Below, piece after piece: positions 17,622-25,202 of a DNA stretch of 50,944 nucleotides (position 1 is its first letter; each line of letters starts with the position of its first letter). The stretch lies in NCBI GenBank assembly GCA_963618495.1, contig CAVESF010000015.1:1-50944 (forward strand), read 5' to 3'. Made by a program: the position numbers and the translations under genes. Origin of the DNA: Apopatosoma sp963618495. GTDB lineage: Bacteria > Bacillota > Clostridia > Oscillospirales > CAG-272. Below the pieces are notes generated by a model. It searched no databases. It saw nothing but the letters and a program-made list of their open reading frames with translations, and had not been told where the DNA came from.

Positions 17622-19958
17622 ATGGCTATGCAACTTTGCTCACGCTGCCATAAGAGGGCGGCGGTTGTCTTTATAACAAAATTCGAAAACGGGAAATCCG
17701 TTCAGGAGGGGCTTTGCCTGCGTTGCGCCAAGGAGCTCGGCATAACACAGGTGGACAATGTCCTCCAGAATATGGGTATCAGCGACGAAGATATAGATAA
17801 TATGGAAAACGAAATGAACGCGCTCATCTCTGGCGGCGACAGCGGGGAGAGTCCCGACGGTGTCGGGGAAAACGAGAGCAGAACGCCCGCTATAGATTTC
17901 GCCAAGCTTTTCGGCGGGTTTCCGCCGTTCGGCGCAGGAGCTCAGCAGGGCGCGCAGAGCGTGGCGGGCGGCGCAAAGAATGCCGACGGCGGCAAAAAGG
18001 AGAAAAAACCCGCACGCAAATTTCTTTCGCTCTACTGCAAGGATCTGACGGCGAGCGCCCGCGAGGGCAAGCTTGACGCCGTGATAGGCAGAGAGCGCGA
18101 GACGGAGCGCATGATGCAGATTCTCACGCGCCGCCAGAAGAATAATCCCTGCCTCATAGGCGAGCCGGGCGTCGGCAAGACGGCGATAGCCGAGGCGCTC
18201 GCGCAGAGAATAGCCAAAGGAGAGGTGCCCTACAAGCTCCGCGATAAGGAGGTTTTCCTCGTTGACCTCACGGCGCTTGTGGCGGGAACGCAGTTCCGCG
18301 GTCAGTTTGAATCGCGCATGAAAGGGCTTGTCGACGAGGTAAAGGCGCTGGGCAATATCATCCTTGTCATAGACGAGGTACACAGCATCGTAGGCGTCGG
18401 CGATTCCGAGGGAAGCATGAATGCGGCAAATATCCTCAAGCCCTCGCTTTCGCGCGGAGAGATTCAGATTATCGGCGCGACGACTCTGACGGAATATCGC
18501 AAGTATATAGAAAAGGACGCAGCGCTCGAGCGCAGATTCCAGCCGATAGTAGTGGAAGAACCCTCGATAGAGGAAACGAAGAAAATCCTCGAGGGGATAA
18601 AAAATTATTACGAGACATATCACAAGATAAGGATTCCCGACAGCGTGATAAGCGCCGCCGTGGAGCTTTCCGAGAGATATATAACAGACAGATTCCTGCC
18701 CGATAAGGCGATAGACCTGCTCGATGAAGCGGCGGCATATGTGGCGATGAATTCACCAGTGGTGGAGCGCGTCGCCGAGGTTGAAAAGCAGCTTGCCGAA
18801 TACAAAAAGCAGGCTACCGAGCTTGAAGAGAGCGCGACGGGCGACGGAACCGAAAAGAACGATTCCGAGCGCGAACAGACATATGCAAAGCTTGCCGAGG
18901 TCAAGGCGGGTCAGCTGCGCAGTGAGGAAGAATACGCAAAGCTGCGCGATGAGCTTGCCTCTGTGGAACTGACAACGGAAAGCCTTGCCCGCGTGATAGA
19001 AATATGGACGGGTGTTCCCGCCGGCTCGATAACTGCAAATGAATTTGAACGGCTGAACGGGCTTTCCGCGAGACTCAAAGCCCGCATAAAGGGGCAGGAT
19101 GCGGCGGTTGACGCGGTGGTGCGTGCTATAAAGCGCAACCGCGCAGGCGTTTCGTACAAACGCAAGCCGGTTTCGTTTATCTTCGCGGGACCGACAGGCG
19201 TCGGCAAGACAGAGCTTGTCAAGGTGCTTGCCGCCGACCTTTTCAATACGCCCGACAGCCTTATACGCATGGATATGTCGGAATTTATGGAGAAGCATTC
19301 GGTTTCCCGCCTCGTTGGCTCGCCTCCCGGATATGTCGGATATGACGACGCAGGTCAGCTCACGGAAAAAATCCGCCGCAAGCCCTACAGCGTCGTGCTT
19401 TTCGACGAGATAGAAAAGGCGCATCCCGATGTTCTCAATATTCTGCTCCAGATTCTCGATGACGGCAAGGTCACCGATTCGCACGGCAAGGAAGTCAAAT
19501 TCGATAACTGCGTCATCGTCATGACGACGAACGCAGGCTCCTCCGGCGGCATGAACACGGCGGGCTTCGGTATGAAGAACGAGCAGATAGCCGAGGCGAG
19601 AACAGAAAAGGCACTCGCAGAATTTCTGCGTCCGGAATTTATAAACAGAGTAGACGAAATAATCACATTCCGCTCGCTTGACAAGAGCGACTTTGAGCAT
19701 ATCGCTTCGATAATGCTCAGCGATACGAAAAAAGCTCTCTCTGAGCGCGGTATAGATCTTATGTGGACGCCTGCCGTAGAGAAATATATAGCCGAAAAAT
19801 CCTTCTCCGAGAAGTACGGCGCGCGCAATATGCGCCGTTTCATCAGCCGCGAGATAGAGGATGCGGCGGCGGAAAAAATCATATCCGAATACGACAGGCA
19901 TATTTCGCTTATAACGATAGATTCCGACGGCGAAAAGCTGGATATAGAGACAAAATGA
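17622..19958 (+). CDS. clpE: ATP-dependent Clp protease ATP-binding subunit, ClpE type
   Basis: HSP100 unfoldase that should deliver substrates to ClpP. I chose the ATG at 17622 because the zinc finger characteristic of ClpE starts there; an ATG at 17589 is also possible. Of 778 residues, 1-40 hold the finger (Cys6, Cys9, Cys32, Cys35), then a Gly-rich linker, AAA+ domain 1 with Walker A GEPGVGKT at 180-187, a short coiled-coil middle domain with Glu/Lys repeats (about 385-450), and AAA+ domain 2 with Walker A GPTGVGKT at 523-530. A GFG tripeptide after TNAGSSGG matches the ClpP-docking loop. The usual double Clp_N domain is absent. I see no CtsR operator upstream, so its heat regulation is unclear. 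Confidence 0.92.
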   Translation: MAMQLCSRCHKRAAVVFITKFENGKSVQEGLCLRCAKELGITQVDNVLQNMGISDEDIDNMENEMNALISGGDSGESPDGVGENESRTPAIDFAKLFGGFPPFGAGAQQGAQSVAGGAKNADGGKKEKKPARKFLSLYCKDLTASAREGKLDAVIGRERETERMMQILTRRQKNNPCLIGEPGVGKTAIAEALAQRIAKGEVPYKLRDKEVFLVDLTALVAGTQFRGQFESRMKGLVDEVKALGNIILVIDEVHSIVGVGDSEGSMNAANILKPSLSRGEIQIIGATTLTEYRKYIEKDAALERRFQPIVVEEPSIEETKKILEGIKNYYETYHKIRIPDSVISAAVELSERYITDRFLPDKAIDLLDEAAAYVAMNSPVVERVAEVEKQLAEYKKQATELEESATGDGTEKNDSEREQTYAKLAEVKAGQLRSEEEYAKLRDELASVELTTESLARVIEIWTGVPAGSITANEFERLNGLSARLKARIKGQDAAVDAVVRAIKRNRAGVSYKRKPVSFIFAGPTGVGKTELVKVLAADLFNTPDSLIRMDMSEFMEKHSVSRLVGSPPGYVGYDDAGQLTEKIRRKPYSVVLFDEIEKAHPDVLNILLQILDDGKVTDSHGKEVKFDNCVIVMTTNAGSSGGMNTAGFGMKNEQIAEARTEKALAEFLRPEFINRVDEIITFRSLDKSDFEHIASIMLSDTKKALSERGIDLMWTPAVEKYIAEKSFSEKYGARNMRRFISREIEDAAAEKIISEYDRHISLITIDSDGEKLDIETK

Positions 19959-19990
19959 AAATTTTTAAGGGTACATTTCAGGAGGAGAAT

Positions 19991-21865
19991 ATGAAGAATT
20001 TCAGCATAAAGCCTACAGGTGCGCTTCGCCGCTTTCTTGAAACGCAGATGGACGGACTTACCGGAAATATAGCGGCGGCGGGTTATCCCTATGATACAGC
20101 GACATGGGGAAACCCCGACTATGTACCGGACGAACCGGTGACATGGTGGCCTTTTGAACAGACGGGATATTACATAGACGGACTGACGCGTTGCGCCGTT
20201 TTGCTCGAAGATAAAAAAGCACTGGAAAAGGCGGAAAAAATAATTTACAGTGCTATAGACAATGCCGATGAGGACGGCTATATAGGTCCCGCATTTATGA
20301 AGGAAAACAAGCCGCTGACCGTAAACAGATGGGCGCATGTTGTATTTTTCAGGGCATGCATGGCACTTTTTGATTACAACGGCGATATGAAAATCCCACG
20401 GGCGATAGCGGCGCATTATCTCGGCGGCTCCTATGACTATTCTTTTGACCGCGATGTACTCAATGCCGAAATACTTCTCTGGGCTTACGGAGTGCTTCGC
20501 GACGGGCGACTGCTTGCCATGGCTGAAAAGATTCATGCCGACTACAATGCGGGAGAGCAGAAAACGACCGTAACCGGAGACATGCTGACCGACGATACTC
20601 TTCTGCACAAGCGCAAAATGTTCATTCACGGCGTCTCATACTGCGAATATTCAAAGCTTGGCGCGATTTTCTATATGTATACCGGAAACAAAAAATATCT
20701 GCGCGTTTCGGAAAAGGCACTGGAGCGACTGGATAAATATTACAAACTGCCGAACGGTTGCATTTCTTCCGGCGAAATGACGCACAAAAACAGCTACGAC
20801 GAAGTGACGGAAACTTGCGATGTATCCGACTATTCATGGCTTCTCGAATACATGCTCGCAGCAACCGGCGACCTGAAATATGCCGATGATATTGAGCGCT
20901 GTATTTTCAATGCGGGCATAGGAGCGGTAACGGAAGACTTTCGCGCTCTGCAATATTTTTCCTGCGCAAATCAGATCATAACGAACGAGCATTCAAATCA
21001 TTGCAGATATATGCTCGGTAATTCCATGATGTCATACAGCCCGCACCCGGGAACGCAGTGCTGCCCCGGAAATGTGAACCGATTTATGCCGAATTATATT
21101 ATGTCGATGTGGGATATGCGCGGAAGAGAAGTGTATTTCAATCTTTTCGGAGCTTCGGATTTTTGCGGCAAAACCGACGGCGGAGACATAAAGATATCTG
21201 TAGATACGGCATATCCGCTTTCAGACAGGCTTGATTTTACCGTGGAAACAAAAACGCCGTTCATTCTGAAAATAAGAATACCGCAGTTTTCCGAAGGATT
21301 TGACGGCATACCGTCCGGCGCGGAGGAAGACGGAGGATATCTCATACTTAATATAAAGGAAAACCGCAGGTTTTCTCTGGAAATAAAGCAGAATATCAAG
21401 CGGCATATCTGCCATGGCGGAATATATTTCACGCGCGGCGCACTGACGTATTCTCTTGGCATGAAGGGAGAGAGAAGCGCTTATGCTGTGGATACGGTAA
21501 ACGGAAAGGAATTCGTTTCATACCGCATGACCGCAGACAAGCCGTGGAATTATGCGGTGATAAGCGACTGCAATCCCGCATTTTTGTGCGGGAAGGCAGA
21601 TGTATTTGACGTGAATGCAAATATTCCGAGTATAACGGTCGAGGCAAGGCGCATACCGAAATGGGAGCTGCACCCGAGAAAAAATTACCGCTGCTGGAAC
21701 TGGAAATATGAAACCGTGATAAAAAAAGACGGATGCTATACATTTACACCGAGGCTTCCGGATATGAAAAATGCTGCCGTTTCTCCCGAAAAGGAGAAAA
21801 TAACGCTTTATCCTTACGGCGCATCGAAGCTAAGAATGACGGTACTTCCCGTTACGGAGAAATAA
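19991..21865 (+). CDS. Glycoside hydrolase family 127, beta-L-arabinofuranosidase-like
   Basis: Cytosolic 624-residue enzyme predicted to release terminal beta-L-arabinofuranose from arabino-oligosaccharides. The start follows a perfect AGGAGG. The zinc-thiolate catalytic set known from Bifidobacterium HypBA1 (Glu338, Cys340, Cys417, Cys418) is present as Glu274 and Cys276 in TETCDV and Cys357-Cys358 in TQCCPGN, with similar spacing. An (alpha/alpha)6 barrel is followed by beta-sandwich domains. No signal peptide. It begins 32 bases after clpE without a visible promoter, and its stop is 1 base from the next gene, so the two form a carbohydrate pair. Confidence 0.88.
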   Translation: MKNFSIKPTGALRRFLETQMDGLTGNIAAAGYPYDTATWGNPDYVPDEPVTWWPFEQTGYYIDGLTRCAVLLEDKKALEKAEKIIYSAIDNADEDGYIGPAFMKENKPLTVNRWAHVVFFRACMALFDYNGDMKIPRAIAAHYLGGSYDYSFDRDVLNAEILLWAYGVLRDGRLLAMAEKIHADYNAGEQKTTVTGDMLTDDTLLHKRKMFIHGVSYCEYSKLGAIFYMYTGNKKYLRVSEKALERLDKYYKLPNGCISSGEMTHKNSYDEVTETCDVSDYSWLLEYMLAATGDLKYADDIERCIFNAGIGAVTEDFRALQYFSCANQIITNEHSNHCRYMLGNSMMSYSPHPGTQCCPGNVNRFMPNYIMSMWDMRGREVYFNLFGASDFCGKTDGGDIKISVDTAYPLSDRLDFTVETKTPFILKIRIPQFSEGFDGIPSGAEEDGGYLILNIKENRRFSLEIKQNIKRHICHGGIYFTRGALTYSLGMKGERSAYAVDTVNGKEFVSYRMTADKPWNYAVISDCNPAFLCGKADVFDVNANIPSITVEARRIPKWELHPRKNYRCWNWKYETVIKKDGCYTFTPRLPDMKNAAVSPEKEKITLYPYGASKLRMTVLPVTEK

Positions 21866-21866
21866 T

Positions 21867-22952
21867 ATGTTTGATAAAGATATAATGACTGCGAAATTAC
21901 CCGAACTGCTTCGCCTTGATGACGGACGCACTGTGAATTCTTCGGAGGCATGGAGAATGCGCAGGGAAGAGATAATTAAAACTGCGGTAGAGCTTGAATA
22001 CGGCGGCATGCCGCCGGAGCCGGATGAAGTCAGGCTTGAAAGGCTTCATACGCCGCTTCGCGGAAGAAAAAACAGCTATCGTATTCATATACGTGTGGGA
22101 AATGAAAAATTTTCGTTTGTTTTCCATACGGAGATGCCGATGGGTGACGGTCCTTTTCCGGTGCTGATAACGGGCGACGGTTGCTATGAATATTTCGGTG
22201 ATGAGGCGGTGGCGGAAGCAAAGCGCCGCGGATATACGGTAGTCCGCTTTGACCGGACGGAAATAGTCCCCGATATATACAACAGCGACAGAATCTCCGA
22301 AATATATCCGCTTTTCCCAAATTTGCATTTTTCGGCGATTTCCGCATGGGCATGGGGATATATGCGCATAGTCGATGTACTGTCCGAAATACCTTTTCTC
22401 GATACGGAAAACATCGCGATAACAGGTCATTCGCGTGGCGGGAAAGCTGTGCTTCTCGCGGGCGCTCTGGATGAGCGCATACGCTTTGTAAACCCGAACT
22501 GTAGCGGAGCGCATGGTTGCGGTTGCTGGCGCTATCTGCAAAATGAAGATAACGGCGACAGAAACGAAAGGCTTGCCGATCTGCTGAAGGCTGTACCGTA
22601 CTGGCTCGGTCCCGATATGAAGCAATACAGCGGATGCGATGAAAAGGTGCCGCATGATATGCATTTTATAAAAGCACTCGTCGCCCCCAGATATCTATAT
22701 GAAACAAACGGCGAGAGCGATATATGGGCAAACCCGCGCGGAAGCTATATTACAAATCTTGCCGCAAGGCCCGTATGGGCACTTCTCGGAGAAGGCGGCA
22801 CGGCTGTTCATTACCGCGAGGGCGGGCACGGACACCGACTCTCCGATGTAATTGCGTTTCTTGATTTTGCCGATGCTGTTCGCATGGGCAAAAATATGCC
22901 GGATGATGTTTTGCCTGCGGGCTATGAAAGTCTTGCAAAAACGCTGAAATAA
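21867..22952 (+). CDS. Carbohydrate esterase family 15-like alpha/beta hydrolase
   Basis: A 361-residue protein resembling bacterial glucuronoyl or acetylxylan esterases. The nucleophile Ser189 lies in GHSRGGKAVL, the catalytic histidine is probably His321 in EGGHGHRLSD, and the DERIRFVNPN and GCGCWR segments match CE15. The residue equivalent to the glutamate of the NESG motif is cysteine (NCSG), so the acid may instead lie in NGESDIWANPRG. No signal peptide is visible, so it acts on imported oligosaccharides if both genes work together. It is co-transcribed with the GH127 gene and ends at a strong terminator. Confidence 0.8.
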   Translation: MFDKDIMTAKLPELLRLDDGRTVNSSEAWRMRREEIIKTAVELEYGGMPPEPDEVRLERLHTPLRGRKNSYRIHIRVGNEKFSFVFHTEMPMGDGPFPVLITGDGCYEYFGDEAVAEAKRRGYTVVRFDRTEIVPDIYNSDRISEIYPLFPNLHFSAISAWAWGYMRIVDVLSEIPFLDTENIAITGHSRGGKAVLLAGALDERIRFVNPNCSGAHGCGCWRYLQNEDNGDRNERLADLLKAVPYWLGPDMKQYSGCDEKVPHDMHFIKALVAPRYLYETNGESDIWANPRGSYITNLAARPVWALLGEGGTAVHYREGGHGHRLSDVIAFLDFADAVRMGKNMPDDVLPAGYESLAKTLK

Positions 22953-22954
22953 GA

Positions 22955-22996
22955 AAAGCATCCGCCTCGGATACATCGATGCGGATGCTTTTTTTA
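22955..22996 (+). terminator. Rho-independent terminator
   Basis: An 11-base stem (AAAGCATCCGC with GCGGATGCTTT, 22955-22965 and 22981-22991) is followed by a T run. It closes the clpE-GH127-CE15 transcript. Confidence 0.9.
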
Positions 22997-23010
22997 TGCT
23001 TTTTATAAAT

Positions 23011-23051
23011 CAGACTTTTTCCTTTTTGCTAACAACTATTGGCAAAGAGCC
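23011..23051. repeat. Solitary ISL3-like terminal sequence
   Basis: CAGACTTTTTCC (23011-23022) and CAACTATTGGCAAAGAGCC (23033-23051) match, in order, the end of the ISL3-type remnant at 33006-33046 read on the minus strand, with a short insertion and two or three mismatches. This suggests a leftover insertion sequence end between two terminators. Confidence 0.45.
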
Positions 23052-23052
23052 A

Positions 23053-23081
23053 AACAAAAACGCCGTGCATTTTGCACGGCG
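23053..23081 (-). terminator. Rho-independent terminator of rplU-prp-rpmA
   Basis: Minus-strand 9-base stem CGCCGTGCA/TGCACGGCG (23061-23081) followed by TTTTTGTTTG. It lies 33 bases after the rpmA stop. Confidence 0.85.
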
Positions 23082-23113
23082 CCTGTACAGCGAAAAAACA
23101 AATTTTCCGAAAA

Positions 23114-23392
23114 TTATTCAGCGATAACGCTGACAAATTTCTTGCCTTCTGCCTTGCGCTCAAACTTTACCGTTCCGTTTACAAGTGCGAAAAGGGTATC
23201 GTCACTGCCGATACCTACACCTGTGCCGGGATGAACATTTGTACCTCTCTGACGAACAATAATGTTACCCGCGAGAACGCTCTGACCGTCAGACTTTTTG
23301 ACGCCGAGTCTCTGCGCACGGCTGTCTCGACCGTTCTTGGTAGAACCAACGCCCTTTTTATGTGCAAAAAATTGCAGACTGAGCTTCAACAT
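23114..23392 (-). CDS. rpmA: 50S ribosomal protein L27
   Basis: A 92-residue ribosomal protein of the peptidyl transferase region. The N-terminus MLKLSLQFFAHKKG is the Firmicute extended form: cleavage after QFF by the protease Prp exposes the mature AHKKG end. The body is typical (GSTKNGRDS, GNIIVRQRGT, HPG). GGAGG precedes the ATG. It is the last gene of the operon with prp and rplU. Confidence 0.97.
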   Translation of the reverse strand: MLKLSLQFFAHKKGVGSTKNGRDSRAQRLGVKKSDGQSVLAGNIIVRQRGTNVHPGTGVGIGSDDTLFALVNGTVKFERKAEGKKFVSVIAE

Positions 23393-23429
23393 TTAGAATT
23401 ACCTCCCGTTTTAGATTCTTTTTTGTAAC

Positions 23430-23795
23430 TTAATCTTTTTCGATGTCCTGCTCTATGCAGTCGACATCAAGGTAGTCGTAGTAATCCTCGAGCATTTCGT
23501 TCAGTTGCAGATAGTAGCTGTAAATAAGCCCCTGAACCGCATACTGCTTTGCTTCGTCTTCCTCATAGGCGGGAAGAGCGGATTTAACCTTTACGGAAAT
23601 ATCGGCTGTTTTCTCATCCATTTCAAAATCGACATTTGCGCCCCATACAACCTCAATGGTATTGATGATGAGCATTGTCATCGCGGAGAGTGCCGCGCAG
23701 ACTATATCCTTGCCTGCTTCATCGAAGCCTGCATGACCGTATTCGCGAAAGCCGTAATAATTATTCCCGCTTTTGTAAAAAACTACTTTTACCAT
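23430..23795 (-). CDS. prp: Ribosomal-processing cysteine protease Prp
   Basis: A 121-residue protease that removes the L27 N-terminal extension. The catalytic pair lies in YGHAGFDEAGKDIVCAALSA: His in GHA and Cys in DIVCAA. The acidic tail (DVDCIEQDIEKD) extends beyond the usual length. It sits between rplU and rpmA, 6 bases after rplU, as in most Firmicutes. Confidence 0.95.
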   Translation of the reverse strand: MVKVVFYKSGNNYYGFREYGHAGFDEAGKDIVCAALSAMTMLIINTIEVVWGANVDFEMDEKTADISVKVKSALPAYEEDEAKQYAVQGLIYSYYLQLNEMLEDYYDYLDVDCIEQDIEKD

Positions 23796-23801
23796 AGCCT
23801 A

Positions 23802-24110
23802 TCAGCCGTAGATTTTTTCAATCTGCACCTTGGTATAAGGTTGTCTGTGACCGATTTTCTTCTTCTCGTTCTTTTTGGATTTATATTTCATAACATAAAT
23901 CTTCTTGGACTTGCCGTTACCCAGAACCTTTGCAGTTACATAAGCACCTTCAACAGTGGGCTTGCCCGCAACGAAGCTGTCGCCGCAAACTGCGCAAACC
24001 TCGTCGAACTTAACTGTTTCTTCCTCAGCTGCTTCAAGCTTCTCAACGAAGATGATATCGCCCTCGGAAACCTTGTACTGCTTTCCGCCTGTTTTGATTA
24101 TTGCAAACAC
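23802..24110 (-). CDS. rplU: 50S ribosomal protein L21
   Basis: A 102-residue ribosomal protein. I chose the GTG at 24110, giving the conserved start (M)FAIIKTGGKQYKV; a GAGG sequence lies 8 bases before it. A longer form from 24119 has no homology in its extra residues. The C-terminus GHRQPYTKVQIEKI is diagnostic. First gene of rplU-prp-rpmA. Confidence 0.96.
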   Translation of the reverse strand: MFAIIKTGGKQYKVSEGDIIFVEKLEAAEEETVKFDEVCAVCGDSFVAGKPTVEGAYVTAKVLGNGKSKKIYVMKYKSKKNEKKKIGHRQPYTKVQIEKIYG

Positions 24111-24190
24111 GAAAAGCACCTCACTTTCATTTATGACTCGCTAAATAAGGCAGTGCGTGAACACATTTTATGAGCCTTAACTTTATGCGG
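24111..24190 (-). promoter_or_regulatory. rplU leader, possible L21 autoregulatory element
   Basis: The roughly 80-base transcript leader between the promoter and the rplU GTG contains pairable segments (AAGGC with GCCTT enclosing GTG...CAC). Firmicute rplU genes often have an L21 leader RNA, but I could not confirm the consensus structure. Confidence 0.3.
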
Positions 24191-24196
24191 CAATCT

Positions 24197-24225
24197 ATTC
24201 TATCATAATAAATCGGTGCTGTCAA
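24197..24225 (-). promoter_or_regulatory. Strong sigma-A promoter of rplU operon
   Basis: Minus-strand TTGACA (24220-24225) and TAGAAT (24197-24202) with a 17-base spacer. The transcript would begin near 24190. Confidence 0.75.
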
Positions 24226-24289
24226 GGGTTTTTCACAGTTTTCCGCAAATATTTTTGCAAAAGTAAATTCTCAAAGCAAAAGCAACAGT

Positions 24290-24510
24290 GCAATTTAAAG
24301 CTGCATTCAGTGTGAGAATTTACCTTCCCGAAAATGTCAGATATATAGTATGTCATGATAAACAGAACGTCGAAGCGCACACCAACGCCAAAAACAAGCA
24401 CATTTGTGACACTTGCGGAAGAAAACTTTCCGACCACGAGGGCGGCACAGCCACATGTTCTGAGAAAGCAACCTGCACCGTCTGCGGATTTCCGCAGACG
24501 GTGGGGATTT
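24290..24510 (+). pseudogene. Remnant of a cysteine-rich repeat protein gene
   Basis: The plus strand here encodes NKHICDTCGRKLSDHEGG and TATCSEKATCTVCG, which are near-copies of the CxxCG repeat modules in the surface protein at 29312-32890. There is no signal peptide, and the flanking frame is unrelated sequence that ends soon after. The fragment is preceded by the minus-strand rplU promoter and followed by a terminator. I read it as a decayed duplicate or transferred piece of a gene of that family. Confidence 0.55.
24476..24508 (+). terminator. Perfect palindrome, possible terminator
   Basis: A 13-base inverted repeat (CACCGTCTGCGGA at 24476-24488 and TCCGCAGACGGTG at 24491-24503) with a 2-base centre is followed by GGGATTTTT. 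It overlaps the end of the pseudogene fragment. Confidence 0.4.
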
Positions 24511-24537
24511 TTATAATTGCACAGCACTCCTTAAAAC

Positions 24538-24574
24538 AAAAAATGAGTCAGGGATTTCACCGGACTCATTTTTT
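24538..24574. terminator. Bidirectional Rho-independent terminator
   Basis: AAAATGAGTC and GACTCATTTT flank a short inner stem, with A and T runs on both sides. It serves the leftward DUF4430 lipoprotein gene. Confidence 0.75.
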
Positions 24575-24594
24575 GCTTTGTTTAAAGCGGGTTA

Positions 24595-24984
24595 TCAGCC
24601 TACGGTATAAACAAATTTATACACGCCGCCGTCCTTGAGCTGGAGGGAGCTTGCGCCGACCTCGCTCATCTTATCGCCGTCATAGAGTGCCCACCATGAC
24701 TGGTTTGCGGCGAAGTCTGCTTTCAGACCGTTTACAGTGTCTATCATCAGACCCCATTCGCTGTCAGAACCTGAAATAAGCTTCTCATCAAGAAGAGCAT
24801 CTGCGAGATTCTCGCGGTCGGTCTTGATATTGAATGTTGCCTCTTCTGCCTTATCGTTTACCACAATAACCGTAATGGAATACTTCTTCTCGACTTCTTT
24901 TTCACCGCATGCTGCAAAAAGGCATGACAGCGCAATCATCATGACAGCGAGCAGAAGCGCCGAAATTCTTCTGAAATTCTTCAT
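24595..24984 (-). CDS. DUF4430 domain lipoprotein
   Basis: A 129-residue secreted lipoprotein. The start at 24984 follows GGAGAAAG; upstream in-frame ATGs are not supported. The signal ends in a lipobox LFAAC with Cys26. Residues about 60-128 (LADALL, ADFAANQSWWALYDGDKM, VYKFVYT) match DUF4430, the domain also found at the C-terminus of transcobalamin-like proteins and in cell-surface proteins of Clostridia. Ligand unknown; no transporter gene is adjacent. Confidence 0.82.
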   Translation of the reverse strand: MKNFRRISALLLAVMMIALSCLFAACGEKEVEKKYSITVIVVNDKAEEATFNIKTDRENLADALLDEKLISGSDSEWGLMIDTVNGLKADFAANQSWWALYDGDKMSEVGASSLQLKDGGVYKFVYTVG

Positions 24985-25030
24985 TTTTGTCTTTCTCCTT
25001 GTTTTTTGCCAACAGGCATTCATTATATCT

Positions 25031-25059
25031 ATTTTATCATATGTGCCTGCTTCGGTCAA
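25031..25059 (-). promoter_or_regulatory. Sigma-A promoter of the DUF4430 lipoprotein
   Basis: Minus-strand TTGACC (25054-25059) and TAAAAT (25031-25036) with a 17-base spacer, about 45 bases before the start codon. Confidence 0.6.
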
Positions 25060-25127
25060 TGAAAATAATCCACTCTTTTTGGTAATAATCAGCCATTTTT
25101 ATATTATTTAATTTTTTGTAAAAAGGC

Positions 25128-25155
25128 TTTACTTTTTCCTTTTTTGTGTTATAAT
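25128..25155 (+). promoter_or_regulatory. Sigma-A-like promoter of the PHP gene
   Basis: TTTACT (25128-25133) and TATAAT (25150-25155) with a 16-base spacer, about 48 bases before the ATG at 25203. Confidence 0.5.
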
Positions 25156-25202
25156 TCAATTATAAATATTTATTATTTATTTCAAAAGAAAGGCAAATAA
25201 AT

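Noticed and set aside
24222..24527. Minus-strand frame opposite the cysteine-repeat remnant
   Set aside because: The plus strand carries the recognisable repeat units; the minus frame is their shadow and overlaps the rplU promoter.
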